A stretch of DNA of 64,000 nucleotides from Pseudolachnospira sp051055405 (GCF_051055405.1 NZ_CP167068.1:434001-498000), one strand, 5' to 3'. Shown: positions 24,681 to 32,807, counted from the stretch's first letter. Made by a program: numbers and translations. Notes: generated by a model from the sequence alone, not told the origin.

Positions 24681-25526
24681 ATGGGCGGAGAACGGTTACA
24701 GGAATACTGGCGGCAGGAAATACAAGCTATGGAGGCGGCTTATCGCCAGTTTGAGACACTGCTTCCCGCAGAAGAACGTATGGGAGCGGCCCATCCGGGG
24801 GAGGATGGGCGGTATGTGGAGTGTCTGCTGGCGGAGACTCTAGAACGTTTTCTGCCTCGAAATATCGAGATTTTTTCCGGTTTTATCCTGAGGCCGGGAG
24901 TGAAATCCGGCAGTTCCAAGACGCCGCGGGCGGCTGACCCTGACCAGCATTCGGGACAGTTGGATTTGATTGTCTATGACAGCGCCAATTATCCTGTTTT
25001 TCAGCGCTTTGGAAATCACGCGGTGGTTCCGCCGGAGGGGGTGATTGCCGCCCTGTCGGTAAAAAAGCACCTGTATTTGCCGGAGGTAGAACGGGAAATC
25101 AGAGCTTTGCAGAGGGCTGGACGGCTGTGCCGCGGGGAACCTGGCGTCCACGGGCCATTTTTGGCCTTGGTTTCCATGGGGAGCGGAGGACAAGCGGACG
25201 CGGGAACGGCAGTCTTTCAAGCGTTGGAAAAGGTTTATAGGGAAACGCCGTTTTTCCCGGAAGAGATCGTCGGCTATGTCGGAGCGCTTACGGAGTGGAG
25301 CATTTGCCGAAAGAAGCGAAGCGGGAAACAGGAGATGGAATATTCCTTCTACCGGCATCCAGGAGAGGAGATGCACTGGGGGTTCCAGTATCTGCTAAAT
25401 GGGATTTTCAGCGTTTATTATGCCCCGGAGCGGAATCATGGGATGCGGCCGGGGATTACTGCCTTTCCGGCAGGAAAAGACAGGGACGAATTTTTGGGGA
25501 GCATTCCTTACCGGGAGAGATCGTAA
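24681..25526 (+). CDS. DUF6602-type predicted nuclease-fold protein
   Basis: A 281-residue protein with the pattern of DUF6602: an acidic start and GRYVECLLAETLERFLP, then FSGFIL, the SGQLDLIVYD strand with a conserved Asp near residue 95, and PPEGVIAALSVKKHL near residue 115. The last two resemble the D...ExK core of PD-(D/E)XK nucleases, but the usual Glu of EVK is Ser here, so the site may be inactive. The ATG at 24681 follows GGAGG by 6 bases and is preferred to the ATG at 24669. The gene is 63 bases after the reverse transcriptase with no terminator between, so it may be an accessory part of the retron. Confidence 0.68.
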   Translation: MGGERLQEYWRQEIQAMEAAYRQFETLLPAEERMGAAHPGEDGRYVECLLAETLERFLPRNIEIFSGFILRPGVKSGSSKTPRAADPDQHSGQLDLIVYDSANYPVFQRFGNHAVVPPEGVIAALSVKKHLYLPEVEREIRALQRAGRLCRGEPGVHGPFLALVSMGSGGQADAGTAVFQALEKVYRETPFFPEEIVGYVGALTEWSICRKKRSGKQEMEYSFYRHPGEEMHWGFQYLLNGIFSVYYAPERNHGMRPGITAFPAGKDRDEFLGSIPYRERS

Positions 25527-25586
25527 AAGAAGTATCCTGGTAGGGCGGAAGAATAAAAATAGAAAGCCAAGATGGAGGGAAAGACG

Positions 25587-26465
25587 ATGAGGCTGGTTAC
25601 TTTTGAACAGGGCGGCGCGGCGCGCCTGGGCATTTTGCGTAAGGATGAAGCGGCGGTGATTCCATTGGAAACACTGTTGATCGACTATCCGGATATGACC
25701 GCTTTGATTGAACATCTGACGGACGAAGAGCGGGAGCGTATGGAGCAGGCTGCGGAAGCGGAGGAAGGAATTCCGATGGCGCAGCTGCGATTGCTGGCTC
25801 CGATCCTTCATCCTCGTCACGATGTGCTCTGCGTGGGGCAAAATTATGTGGCCCATGCCATCGAGTCGGCAAAGTTTAAGGGCATTGAATACAAAAAGGC
25901 GGAGTATCCGGTTTACTTTTCCAAGCGGGTCGATTGTTCCGTGGCTCCAGGAGGCGCGATCAAATGTCACGGTGAGTTGACAAAACAACTGGATTATGAG
26001 GTGGAATTGGCGGTGATTATCGGAAAGACTTGTTCTCATGTTTCACGGGAGGAAGCTTTTTCCTATGTATTCGGCTATTCTATCGGGAACGATATCTCGG
26101 CCAGGGATATCCAGAACCGCCATAAGCAGTATAGCTTTGGAAAAGGGCTGGACGGTTCTTTTCCGATGGGCCCTTGTATCGTAACAAAGGAGGAACTGCC
26201 GAGTCCGCCGTATCTGAAAATCCAGTCCTGGGTCAACGGCGAGCTGCGTCAGGATGGCAATACGGATGATTTTATCTTTGATATCCCGGAGCTGATCTCT
26301 CAGCTTTCCCAGGGAATCACTTTAGAGCCGGGGGATATTCTGATTACAGGAACTCCTTCCGGCGTCGGCATGGGCTTTCATCCGCCAAAATTTTTAAAGG
26401 CAGGAGATGTGGTGACCTGCCGGATTGAGGGAATCGGGACCTTGGAGAATGTGGTAGAGGATTAA
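25587..26465 (+). CDS. Fumarylacetoacetate hydrolase (FAH) family protein
   Basis: A 292-residue protein of the FAH superfamily, which hydrolyses or decarboxylates beta-keto acids in aromatic and sugar-acid breakdown. A small N-terminal domain (to about residue 75) is followed by the FAH domain, with the conserved LCVGQNYVAHA, PVYFSKRVDC, metal-site DYEVELAVIIGK, NDISARDIQ, and ITGTPSGVGMG near residue 258. The ATG at 25587 follows GGAGGG by 8 bases and is chosen over the ATG at 25572. It comes 60 bases after the DUF6602 gene; a functional link to the retron is unlikely. Confidence 0.92.
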   Translation: MRLVTFEQGGAARLGILRKDEAAVIPLETLLIDYPDMTALIEHLTDEERERMEQAAEAEEGIPMAQLRLLAPILHPRHDVLCVGQNYVAHAIESAKFKGIEYKKAEYPVYFSKRVDCSVAPGGAIKCHGELTKQLDYEVELAVIIGKTCSHVSREEAFSYVFGYSIGNDISARDIQNRHKQYSFGKGLDGSFPMGPCIVTKEELPSPPYLKIQSWVNGELRQDGNTDDFIFDIPELISQLSQGITLEPGDILITGTPSGVGMGFHPPKFLKAGDVVTCRIEGIGTLENVVED

Positions 26466-26476
26466 GACGGTATCAT

Positions 26477-26505
26477 GGGAAGGTGATGATAAGCCTTCCC
26501 TTTTT
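26477..26505 (+). terminator. Terminator of the FAH gene
   Basis: GGGAAGG and CCTTCCC arms around TGATGATAAG, then TTTTT. Confidence 0.85.
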
Positions 26506-26585
26506 ATTATATAGAGAATAAACAAAATTATTTTTATGTTCCTCCAAGATCTCCGTTTATGAATGAGCGTGAACCAAAATAGAAG

Positions 26586-26614
26586 GTATAAATTTCTCCG
26601 ATTTACAAATACTA
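26586..26614 (+). promoter_or_regulatory. Candidate sigma-G-like promoter of spoVT
   Basis: GTATA at 26586-26590 fits a GHATR -35, and AATACTA at 26608-26614 fits CATNNTA except for the first base, with a 17-bp spacer. spoVT is a forespore (sigma-G) gene in Bacillus. The call rests on weak consensus matching. Confidence 0.3.
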
Positions 26615-26716
26615 CCGTTACTTACAAAAAAAGCGCAAGGCTTAAGGAACAGATAACAAGCCCTTGTGGAGAGAAAAACAGATTTGTAATAGGCAGAAAA
26701 CGGAGGAATTTATTAT

Positions 26717-27265
26717 ATGAAAGCGACAGGTATAGTGCGTAGAATTGATGATCTGGGACGAGTGGTGATTCCAAAGGAAATCCGCCGGACCCTCCGCCTG
26801 CGGGAAGGAACGCCGTTGGAGATCTTTACGGACCGGGAAGGCGAGATCATTTTGAAAAAATATTCACCGATGGCGGAGCTGGGGATTTTTGCTGGTCAGT
26901 ATGCAGACGCCTTGGCTCAAGGTTCCGGGCGGATGGTCTGTATTACGGATCGGGATCAGGTGCTGGCGGTGGCTGGCGGACTGAAAAAGGACTTGGTTCA
27001 AAAATCAATCAGTAAGGAGCTGGAACAGCTGATGGGGAAACGGGAAATCGTCGTCGCTTCCAAAAGTGAAAAGAATTTTGTTCCAGTGACAGAGGAAGGC
27101 CTGGAAGATGTGGCGCTTGAGACCATCGCACCGATTCTTTGCGAGGGAGACGTGATCGGAACGGTAATCCTGTTAAGTAAAGAGGAAAAAGAAAAGATGG
27201 GAGAGACAGAAAAGCGCCTGGTTACTACGGCAGCTAATTTCCTGGGAAGGCAGATGGAAGGATAG
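26717..27265 (+). CDS. spoVT: Stage V sporulation protein T, AbrB-like regulator
   Basis: A 182-residue protein. Residues 1-52 are an AbrB/SpoVT swapped-hairpin DNA-binding domain (MKATGIVRRIDDLGRVVIPK, EIRRTLRLREGTPLEIF), and residues 55-180 are a GAF-like domain (GRMVCITDRDQVLAVAGG, PILCEGDVIGTVILL). This two-domain plan at this length distinguishes SpoVT from AbrB. It tunes forespore gene expression late in sporulation. ACGGAGGAA precedes the ATG. It is monocistronic. Confidence 0.95.
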   Translation: MKATGIVRRIDDLGRVVIPKEIRRTLRLREGTPLEIFTDREGEIILKKYSPMAELGIFAGQYADALAQGSGRMVCITDRDQVLAVAGGLKKDLVQKSISKELEQLMGKREIVVASKSEKNFVPVTEEGLEDVALETIAPILCEGDVIGTVILLSKEEKEKMGETEKRLVTTAANFLGRQMEG

Positions 27266-27329
27266 GCGGCAAATTGCGGATACCGCGCCGGGAGGGGACA
27301 CCAGAGGAAAAAAACGTATCGGCTGGGAA

Positions 27330-27359
27330 TCAATTTATTTGATTCCCAGCTTTATTTAT
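27330..27359. terminator. Bidirectional terminator between spoVT and the NTPase gene
   Basis: GCTGGGAATCAAAT near 27322-27335 pairs with ATTTGATTCCCAGC near 27337-27350, followed by TTTATTTATT. The stem lies between two converging genes. Confidence 0.75.
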
Positions 27360-28020
27360 TTGATAGGAAATTCCATTCCGTAAGGAGAACCGCCAGCAAT
27401 TCCTCCCGGTTTTCCTCTGTCACTTCCCATACTTTTACCCTGGGATGGGCAGCTACCTGCTCTGGAAAGCTTCCCGCGTCGGCCTGAAGCACGCCGAGAA
27501 CCGGAAGCGGACCGTCGAGACAGCGGAATACCTCTCGGCAAAAATCTTTTGCGTTCCGCTCCGCCTTCCCCAGCTCATCCAGAATGATAATTCCCTTTGT
27601 CTCTCTAGCTTTTTTTAAGATCTCTACGCCTAAAGTCTCAAAGGTTTCCGTAACAGCGATCGCGCGGTCGGGAGAGACGCTGATGACAATGGGGCAGTCA
27701 TTGGAAATATCCTTTAATGGAAGAAGGCTGTGCAGGCAATAGCCCTTCTTTTGGCCGTTAATCTCATAGGGGCGCGTCTCAAAGCCAGCTTCCGGGCAGG
27801 CGAGAGCCTCGCGCACCTTTCTTAAAAGCGTACTTTTTCCAACTTGCTTTTTCCCTGTCAGAAACAGATGTGTAGGAAGGTCAGAAGAAGGTGAGAGAAG
27901 CAGATCCACGCCGGCCTTTTGATGCCGGTCGGAGTTGATGCCGAGGATATCTAGGGAGAGATTGGAGCAAAAGGCGGTTTTTCCGGTACCGCGGACTCCT
28001 ACGATGGTGCGAAGCTTCAT
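27352..28020 (-). CDS. P-loop NTPase, THEP1-like, with a second N-terminal P-loop
   Basis: A 222-residue protein. The main part, from about residue 51, resembles the THEP1-type nucleoside-triphosphatase family: P-loop LFLTGKKQVGKSTLLRKV, Walker B GIIILDELGKAER and a late VLGVLQAD. It is unusual in carrying another P-loop-like motif, VGVRGTGKTAF, at residues 7-17. The start at 28020 follows AAGGGGC; a longer reading frame extends upstream but has no support. Its function is unknown; hydrolysis of nucleotides in the cytosol is the family expectation. Confidence 0.7.
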   Translation of the reverse strand: MKLRTIVGVRGTGKTAFCSNLSLDILGINSDRHQKAGVDLLLSPSSDLPTHLFLTGKKQVGKSTLLRKVREALACPEAGFETRPYEINGQKKGYCLHSLLPLKDISNDCPIVISVSPDRAIAVTETFETLGVEILKKARETKGIIILDELGKAERNAKDFCREVFRCLDGPLPVLGVLQADAGSFPEQVAAHPRVKVWEVTEENREELLAVLLTEWNFLSNK

Positions 28021-28358
28021 TTTATGTTGCCCCTTTTTCTTTTTTAAAAATGCCTGTAGGGCGATTATATCAAAAACGGGACGAAAAGTCTGCAAGGAAC
28101 AGAGAAAAATATGGTACACTCTTGTCAATGGAAGGTATCGGTCTTGCAATTTGCTTTTTTATAGGATATGATAAAAAGTGTTTCTGCTATTTTCAGCAAA
28201 GATGGACAGGAATTCGGAATCAGAAAAGACAGATTACTTTTTCTCCAATATCATGATATTAAAAAATAAAAGATATACGTGGTTGGAAGAAAAAGGATAC
28301 TGTTAAATATAAGAAATTTGGGAAATGATAGACATATAGAGCATAAAGGCAGCGAAAG
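28021..28358. other. Intergenic region between the NTPase and yczE-like genes
   Basis: AT-rich and without a convincing gene. It contains a half copy of the CCTTCCATTGAC repeat in reverse orientation (GTCAATGGAAGG at 28124-28135). No clear promoter for either divergent gene was found by eye. Confidence 0.5.
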
Positions 28359-28994
28359 ATGATGAGGTGGAAAATGGAAGAGAAAACGAGAAGAATCCTA
28401 ATGACGATATGCGGGGTATTGATTATTAGCGTTAGCGTCGGTATGTTCAAGTTTTCCGTGTTTGGGCTGGACCCCTTTCAAGTTTTGTCCCATGGAATCT
28501 GGATGACGCTGCCGGAGGGATTTCTGGACTATGGAACGGCATATGCGATTCTTAACTTGTTGATGCTGATTGCCATTTTCTTTGCAGATAAAAGTAAGAT
28601 TGGTTTGGGAACGTGGATCAATATTTTTCTGTTGGGATATGTGGTGGAATTTTCTGTTGGGACTTTTGACATGTTGATTCCGGCGCCTTCTCTGGCAGTT
28701 AGAATTGTGTTTTTGGTAATCGGCATTGTCACTATGTGTTTTGGCGTATCCATTTATTTTACGGCGGACATGGGGGTGTCTACCTATGATGCGGTTGCGT
28801 TGATTCTGTCTGAAAAGAAAAACTGGAAATTTCAGATATGCAGAATTTCTTCCGATTTGTTTTGTACGGTGGTAGGTTTTGCCCTGGGGGCCACGGCAGG
28901 AATCGGAACAGTAGTGACCGCATGTTTTATGGGGCCGTTGATCGCCTTCTTTAAACGAACCATAGCGGATCCTTTGAGATATGGTAAAAAGTAA
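28359..28994 (+). CDS. YczE/YitT-like membrane protein
   Basis: A 211-residue integral membrane protein with about five hydrophobic segments. It resembles the YczE family (YitT-type fold): an N-terminal segment ending in FKFSVFGLDPFQVLSHGIW, and the later GVSIYFTADMGVSTYDAVAL, which repeats the pattern of a small polar turn after a membrane helix. The function is not established. The start is uncertain: ATG at 28359, 28362 or 28374, the last having AGGTGG close by. No operon partner. Confidence 0.75.
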   Translation: MMRWKMEEKTRRILMTICGVLIISVSVGMFKFSVFGLDPFQVLSHGIWMTLPEGFLDYGTAYAILNLLMLIAIFFADKSKIGLGTWINIFLLGYVVEFSVGTFDMLIPAPSLAVRIVFLVIGIVTMCFGVSIYFTADMGVSTYDAVALILSEKKNWKFQICRISSDLFCTVVGFALGATAGIGTVVTACFMGPLIAFFKRTIADPLRYGKK

Positions 28995-29006
28995 AATCCA
29001 TTTTCT

Positions 29007-29052
29007 ATCATTTTACCTTCAATTGGTAATTCACAGAATCGGTAAAAATGAT
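29007..29052. repeat. Imperfect inverted repeat downstream of the YczE-like gene
   Basis: ATCATTTTACC at 29007-29017 faces GGTAAAAATGAT at 29041-29052 with one unpaired T. There is no T-run after it, so termination is uncertain. The loop start resembles the CCTTCAATTG half-repeat. Confidence 0.45.
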
Positions 29053-29152
29053 GGCACATAGGATTGTTTCCAGTAGTTTCAGTTGTCTCCTCCTTTAATT
29101 TATGATACACTTTTTGGTGACATAGGAAATGACTGGAAGAGAGGAGTTCGAC

Positions 29153-30955
29153 ATGTCAGAGCGTCATATCATACCAAAACGAAACGAATTAAAACCAGAG
29201 GATACCTGGTCTACGGAAGATTTATATCCTTCCGATGGGGCCTTTTGGGAGGCTTTTACGCTGGAAAAGGAAAAAGCGCAGGCGTTGACCGCCTATGAAG
29301 GCCGGCTGGGAGAGTCCGGAACGCTGCTTTATCGCTATTTTCAGGAAAAGGAAGAAGCGGAAGAAGCAGTAGAACGCCTTTACACTTACACTTCGCTGAA
29401 AAGCGACGAAGATACGAAAAATTCAGTATACCAGGGGATGAAGGGCCAGATGATGAGCTGGCTGGTGCAGTGGCAGCAGGAAATGGCCTTTGAAACGCCG
29501 GAGCTGATTGCTCTGACGGAGGAGCAGCTTGCCGCTTTTTATCGGGAAGAACCAAAGCTTGCTCTTTACCGCCGCTATTTGGAGCGGGTGCGCCGCAAAA
29601 AGGCACATATCCTTTCCCCATCGGAGGAAGCGCTGCTGGCTGCGGCAGGAGAGATGGCGGACGCTCCGGATCGCATTTACGGAAATTTTGTCAATGCGGA
29701 TTTGACCTTCCCCAGCGTTCAGGACACAGCTGGGACGATATATCCTCTGACAAACGGTTCCTATGGTACGTTGATGTTAAACCAAGATCGCTGCCTGCGA
29801 GAAGAGGCTTTCCAGCATCTTTACGAGACGTATGAGAAGTTCAAAAATACGACGGCTGCGATACTAAATGCCCATGTTCGTCAAAATGTATTTTTTGCCC
29901 GGGCTAGGAAGTATGGATCATGTTTGGAGGCGGCTTTAGATCGGACCGAAGTACCGGTTGCGGTTTACCATCAGCTGATCCAAGCAGTTCATGAAAATAT
30001 GCAGCCCATGTATGATTACATGGCTTTTCGGAAGAGGCAGCTGGGCGTAGAAGAACTTCACATGTATGACCTCTATGTGCCGGTGGTGGGAGACGCGGAA
30101 GAGGAAATTTCTTTTGAACGGGCAAAAGAGGATGTCATTGACGCCCTGGGAATTTTCGGGGAAGAGTATCAAGCGGTGCTAAAGAGCAGTTTTGAGCAGC
30201 GCTGGATGGATATCTATGAAAATGAGGGAAAACGCTCAGGGGCTTATTCCTGCGGCGCTAAGGTTCATCCGTTTATTTTGCTCAACCACAAGGATACCTT
30301 AAACAGTGAATTTACCCTGGTTCATGAGCTGGGGCACGCCATGCACTCTTACCTCAGCAATCAGAATCAGCCGGCGGTTTATGCAGATTATGTGATCTTT
30401 GTGGCGGAGGTGGCTTCCACCTGCAATGAGGCGCTGCTGATGCACTATCTTTTAAACCGAACGAAGGATAAAAAACGCCGGGCGTATTTGCTGAATTATT
30501 TCCTGGAGCAATTCCGGACTACTTTGTACCGGCAGACGATGTTTGCGGAGTTTGAAGAAAAGATTCATGCCATGGCGGAGGAAGGAGAAGCTCTGACTGC
30601 CGATGTCCTGAAGAACCTTTATTATCAATTGAATCAGCTGTACTATGGGGAACATGTGACGGTAGACGAGGAGATCGCCATTGAGTGGGCGAGGGTGCCT
30701 CATTTCTACTATAATTTCTACGTCTACCAGTACGCCACGGGATTTGCCGCGGCGATCGCCCTTTCCCAGCGGATTTTAAAGGAAGGAAAGCCCGCTGTGG
30801 AAGATTATCTTCGGTTTCTAAAGGGAGGATGCTCCACAGATCCGATTTCTTTACTGAAAATTGCTGGGGTGGACATGACAACGGCGGAACCGGTCGAGAA
30901 AGCGCTTCAGTATTTTAAGGGACTTTTGGCTGAGATGGAGGAATTGATGGCGTGA
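29153..30955 (+). CDS. pepF: Oligoendopeptidase F (M3 metallopeptidase)
   Basis: A 600-residue cytosolic zinc peptidase that degrades oligopeptides. The M3 active site HELGH is in LVHELGHAMHSYLSN near residue 391, with the third ligand Glu about 28 residues later (AEVASTCNEALL). The N-terminal helical region begins EDTWSTEDLYPSD, as usual for PepF. The ATG at 29153 follows AGAGGAG; an earlier in-frame start at 29129 has no ribosome site. Its TGA overlaps the GTG start of mazG. Confidence 0.95.
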   Translation: MSERHIIPKRNELKPEDTWSTEDLYPSDGAFWEAFTLEKEKAQALTAYEGRLGESGTLLYRYFQEKEEAEEAVERLYTYTSLKSDEDTKNSVYQGMKGQMMSWLVQWQQEMAFETPELIALTEEQLAAFYREEPKLALYRRYLERVRRKKAHILSPSEEALLAAAGEMADAPDRIYGNFVNADLTFPSVQDTAGTIYPLTNGSYGTLMLNQDRCLREEAFQHLYETYEKFKNTTAAILNAHVRQNVFFARARKYGSCLEAALDRTEVPVAVYHQLIQAVHENMQPMYDYMAFRKRQLGVEELHMYDLYVPVVGDAEEEISFERAKEDVIDALGIFGEEYQAVLKSSFEQRWMDIYENEGKRSGAYSCGAKVHPFILLNHKDTLNSEFTLVHELGHAMHSYLSNQNQPAVYADYVIFVAEVASTCNEALLMHYLLNRTKDKKRRAYLLNYFLEQFRTTLYRQTMFAEFEEKIHAMAEEGEALTADVLKNLYYQLNQLYYGEHVTVDEEIAIEWARVPHFYYNFYVYQYATGFAAAIALSQRILKEGKPAVEDYLRFLKGGCSTDPISLLKIAGVDMTTAEPVEKALQYFKGLLAEMEELMA

Positions 30956-31359
30956 AAACATATGAGAGGAAAGAGGTTTATACCTTTGAGGAACTGAGAG
31001 AGATTATTGCGAAGTTACGTGCGGAAGACGGATGCCCTTGGGACCGGGCCCAGACTTACGAAAGTTTGAAAAAATGTCTGGCGGAAGAGACTGAGGAAGT
31101 GTTCCAGGCGGTAGATAACGATGACCGGAAAAATCTGTGCGAAGAGCTGGGGGACGTGCTTCTTTTGATTTTGCTGAACAGCCAGATTGCGGCGGAAGAG
31201 GGGGCCTTTACTATAGACGATGTGATTACCGGTCTTTGTCAAAAGATGATACGGCGTCACCCTCATGTATTTGGCGGAGAGCCGGCGGGAACGCCCGAAG
31301 AGGCTCTGGATCGCTGGAATGAAATTAAACGTCAAGAGAAGGCCGGTTTGATTCCGTAA
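30952..31359 (+). CDS. mazG: MazG-family nucleotide pyrophosphohydrolase
   Basis: A 135-residue single-domain MazG protein starting at GTG, overlapping the pepF stop by four bases. Metal-binding residues are in the EExxE...EExxD pattern: AEETEEVFQAVDNDD followed by CEELGDVLLLILLN. CPWDRAQTYESLKKCL is the usual MazG opening. It hydrolyses nucleoside triphosphates, removing abnormal ones. This is half the length of E. coli MazG, which has two domains. Confidence 0.93.
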   Translation: MKTYERKEVYTFEELREIIAKLRAEDGCPWDRAQTYESLKKCLAEETEEVFQAVDNDDRKNLCEELGDVLLLILLNSQIAAEEGAFTIDDVITGLCQKMIRRHPHVFGGEPAGTPEEALDRWNEIKRQEKAGLIP

Positions 31360-31396
31360 AAAAACGGGAAAACATCGGTTTTTCGTGGGATTTTCC

Positions 31397-31425
31397 TTGA
31401 CAAACAGCAAAGAAAAGATTATATT
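31397..31425 (+). promoter_or_regulatory. Strong sigma-A promoter of the HU gene
   Basis: TTGACA at 31397-31402, a 17-bp spacer and TATATT at 31420-31425. Confidence 0.75.
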
Positions 31426-31479
31426 TACTATGCAAAGAATCCGCAGATAGCCTGTGGAAGTTATCAGGAGGAAGATATT

Positions 31480-31752
31480 ATGAACAAGACAGAACTGATT
31501 GCTGCCGTTGCAGAGAAAGCTGAGATCTCCAAAAAAGATGCAGAAAAGGCTTTAAAGGCTTTCACCGATACCGTAGCGCAGGAACTGAAGAACGGTGAAA
31601 AAGTGCAGTTGGTTGGCTTTGGCACGTTTGAAGTATCTAAGAGAGAGGCCAGAGAGGGCAGAAACCCTAGAACCGGCGAGACGATGAAGATCGCGGCGAC
31701 CAATATGCCGAAGTTCAAAGCGGGCAAAGCTCTGAAGGATATGATGAACTAA
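31480..31752 (+). CDS. hup: HU-family DNA-binding protein
   Basis: A 90-residue histone-like protein, the normal HU length. The signature GFGTFEVSKREAREGRNPRT (residues 46-65) forms the DNA-binding arms, ending in KFKAGKALKDMMN. It bends and compacts the nucleoid. It has its own strong promoter, AGGAGG site and terminator. It begins the conserved HU-RqcP-YabP-YabQ-DivIC block. Confidence 0.97.
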   Translation: MNKTELIAAVAEKAEISKKDAEKALKAFTDTVAQELKNGEKVQLVGFGTFEVSKREAREGRNPRTGETMKIAATNMPKFKAGKALKDMMN

Positions 31753-31771
31753 GATAGAAGATTCAATCAAG

Positions 31772-31803
31772 AAAGGCCCTTGCAAAGCAACGGCCTTTTT
31801 TTA
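31772..31803 (+). terminator. Terminator of the HU gene
   Basis: AAAGGCC (31772-31778) and GGCCTTT (31792-31798), then T-run and TTCTATAGG. Confidence 0.8.
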
Positions 31804-31827
31804 TTCTATAGGAAAAAAGGAGAAAAG

Positions 31828-32067
31828 ATGAGACTGGACAAATATTTGAAGGTGTCTCGTTTGATCAAGCGCCGGACGGTGGCCAACGAGGCCTGCGACG
31901 CTGGCCGGGTGACGGTCAACGACAGACCGGCGAAGGCTTCGGTCAATGTAAAAGAAGGAGACATCATTGAGATTGGCTTTGGAAATAAGTCGGTTCGCGT
32001 CGAGGTTTTGGACGTGCGGGAGACGACCAAGAAGGACGAAGCCAAAGAGATGTTCCGCTACCTGTAG
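31828..32067 (+). CDS. rqcP: S4-domain RNA-binding protein, RqcP/YabO type
   Basis: A 79-residue protein made of one S4 domain (MRLDKYLKVSRLIKRRTVAN, CDAGRVTVNDRPAKASVNVK). It matches RqcP (YabO), which works with RqcH on stalled 50S subunits to add alanine tails to nascent chains. The order rqcP-yabP-yabQ-divIC is conserved with Bacillus yabO-yabP-yabQ-divIC. AAGGAG precedes the ATG at 31828. Confidence 0.93.
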   Translation: MRLDKYLKVSRLIKRRTVANEACDAGRVTVNDRPAKASVNVKEGDIIEIGFGNKSVRVEVLDVRETTKKDEAKEMFRYL

Positions 32068-32070
32068 CTG

Positions 32071-32149
32071 TCATAATCCCATCGGCTGGGACATAGGATA
32101 TAAGGGAAAATGACTTAGCTTTGCTAAGACTTATCGTGTGTCGATGGGA
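32071..32149 (+). promoter_or_regulatory. yabP leader: sigma-E-like boxes and alternative hairpins
   Basis: TCATAAT at 32071-32077 and CATAGGAT at 32092-32099, 14 bp apart, loosely fit a mother-cell sigma-E promoter. Separately, TCCCATCG at 32077-32084 is complementary to CGATGGGA at 32142-32149, which covers the start of the yabP ribosome site, and can instead pair locally with TGGGA at 32087-32091. A further stem CTTAGC/GCTAAG lies between. Confidence 0.35.
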
Positions 32150-32157
32150 GGGCTTTC

Positions 32158-32436
32158 ATGGAAGCGCAGAGAGAAAGAGAGCATAAATTTGTATTAGACC
32201 GCCGGGAGAAAGCTTTGGTAACTGGCGTCAAAGATGTGATTTCTTTTGATGAAAAAGAGATTTTGTTGCAGACGGATTTTGGAAAGATTGTTGTAAAAGG
32301 AGAAGGACTCCACGTCAAACGCCTGACTTTAGAGAAGGGAGAGGCGGAACTGGAAGGCCAGGTCAATGGAATCCAGTATTCAGCCGTTGGTTCAGTGGAA
32401 GAGGAAGGCGGACTTTTTAACCGTCTATTTCGGTAA
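32158..32436 (+). CDS. yabP: Sporulation protein YabP
   Basis: A 92-residue protein of the YabP/YqfC family (REHKFVLDRREKALVTGVKD, VVKGEGLHVKRLTLEKGEAE). In Bacillus it is needed for spore coat assembly or engulfment-related steps and is made in the mother cell. Its last base is the first base of the yabQ start codon, so the two are coupled. GGGAGGG precedes the ATG. Confidence 0.93.
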   Translation: MEAQREREHKFVLDRREKALVTGVKDVISFDEKEILLQTDFGKIVVKGEGLHVKRLTLEKGEAELEGQVNGIQYSAVGSVEEEGGLFNRLFR

Positions 32437-32807
32437 TGAGCGCGAACATTTCCGCGGAGGCCCAGGTGTTTCTTGTTTCGATTTTGCTTGGATTGGAACT
32501 ATCCTTCATTTATCAGGTATTACTGCTCGTGCGCGGTATTGTTCCACACGCAAGATGGTTTCGGGACGTGGAAGATGTAATCTACTGGATTTTTTGTTCC
32601 ATCCAGGCTTTTCGCCTGCTATTTCGAGAAAATGATGGAAGTATTCGGTGGTATTTTTTGGCAGGAATTGCACTTGGCATGATTTTCTGCTATGAGATTC
32701 TGGGAAAACCATTGAAAAAATTTTTATTATGGGTTAGAATGAAAAGAACAACAAAGGACTTGGGGAAATATGAAAAGATATCAAAAGAAAAAAAGCAGAT
32801 GGAATAA
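32436..32807 (+). CDS. yabQ: Sporulation membrane protein YabQ
   Basis: A 123-residue membrane protein with about three hydrophobic segments (VFLVSILLGLELSFIYQVLL, VIYWIFCSIQAFRLLF, WYFLAGIALGMIFCYEIL) and a basic C-terminal tail, matching YabQ. It is needed for spore cortex formation in Bacillus. It overlaps divIC by 38 bases in a different frame. Confidence 0.93.
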   Translation: MSANISAEAQVFLVSILLGLELSFIYQVLLLVRGIVPHARWFRDVEDVIYWIFCSIQAFRLLFRENDGSIRWYFLAGIALGMIFCYEILGKPLKKFLLWVRMKRTTKDLGKYEKISKEKKQME

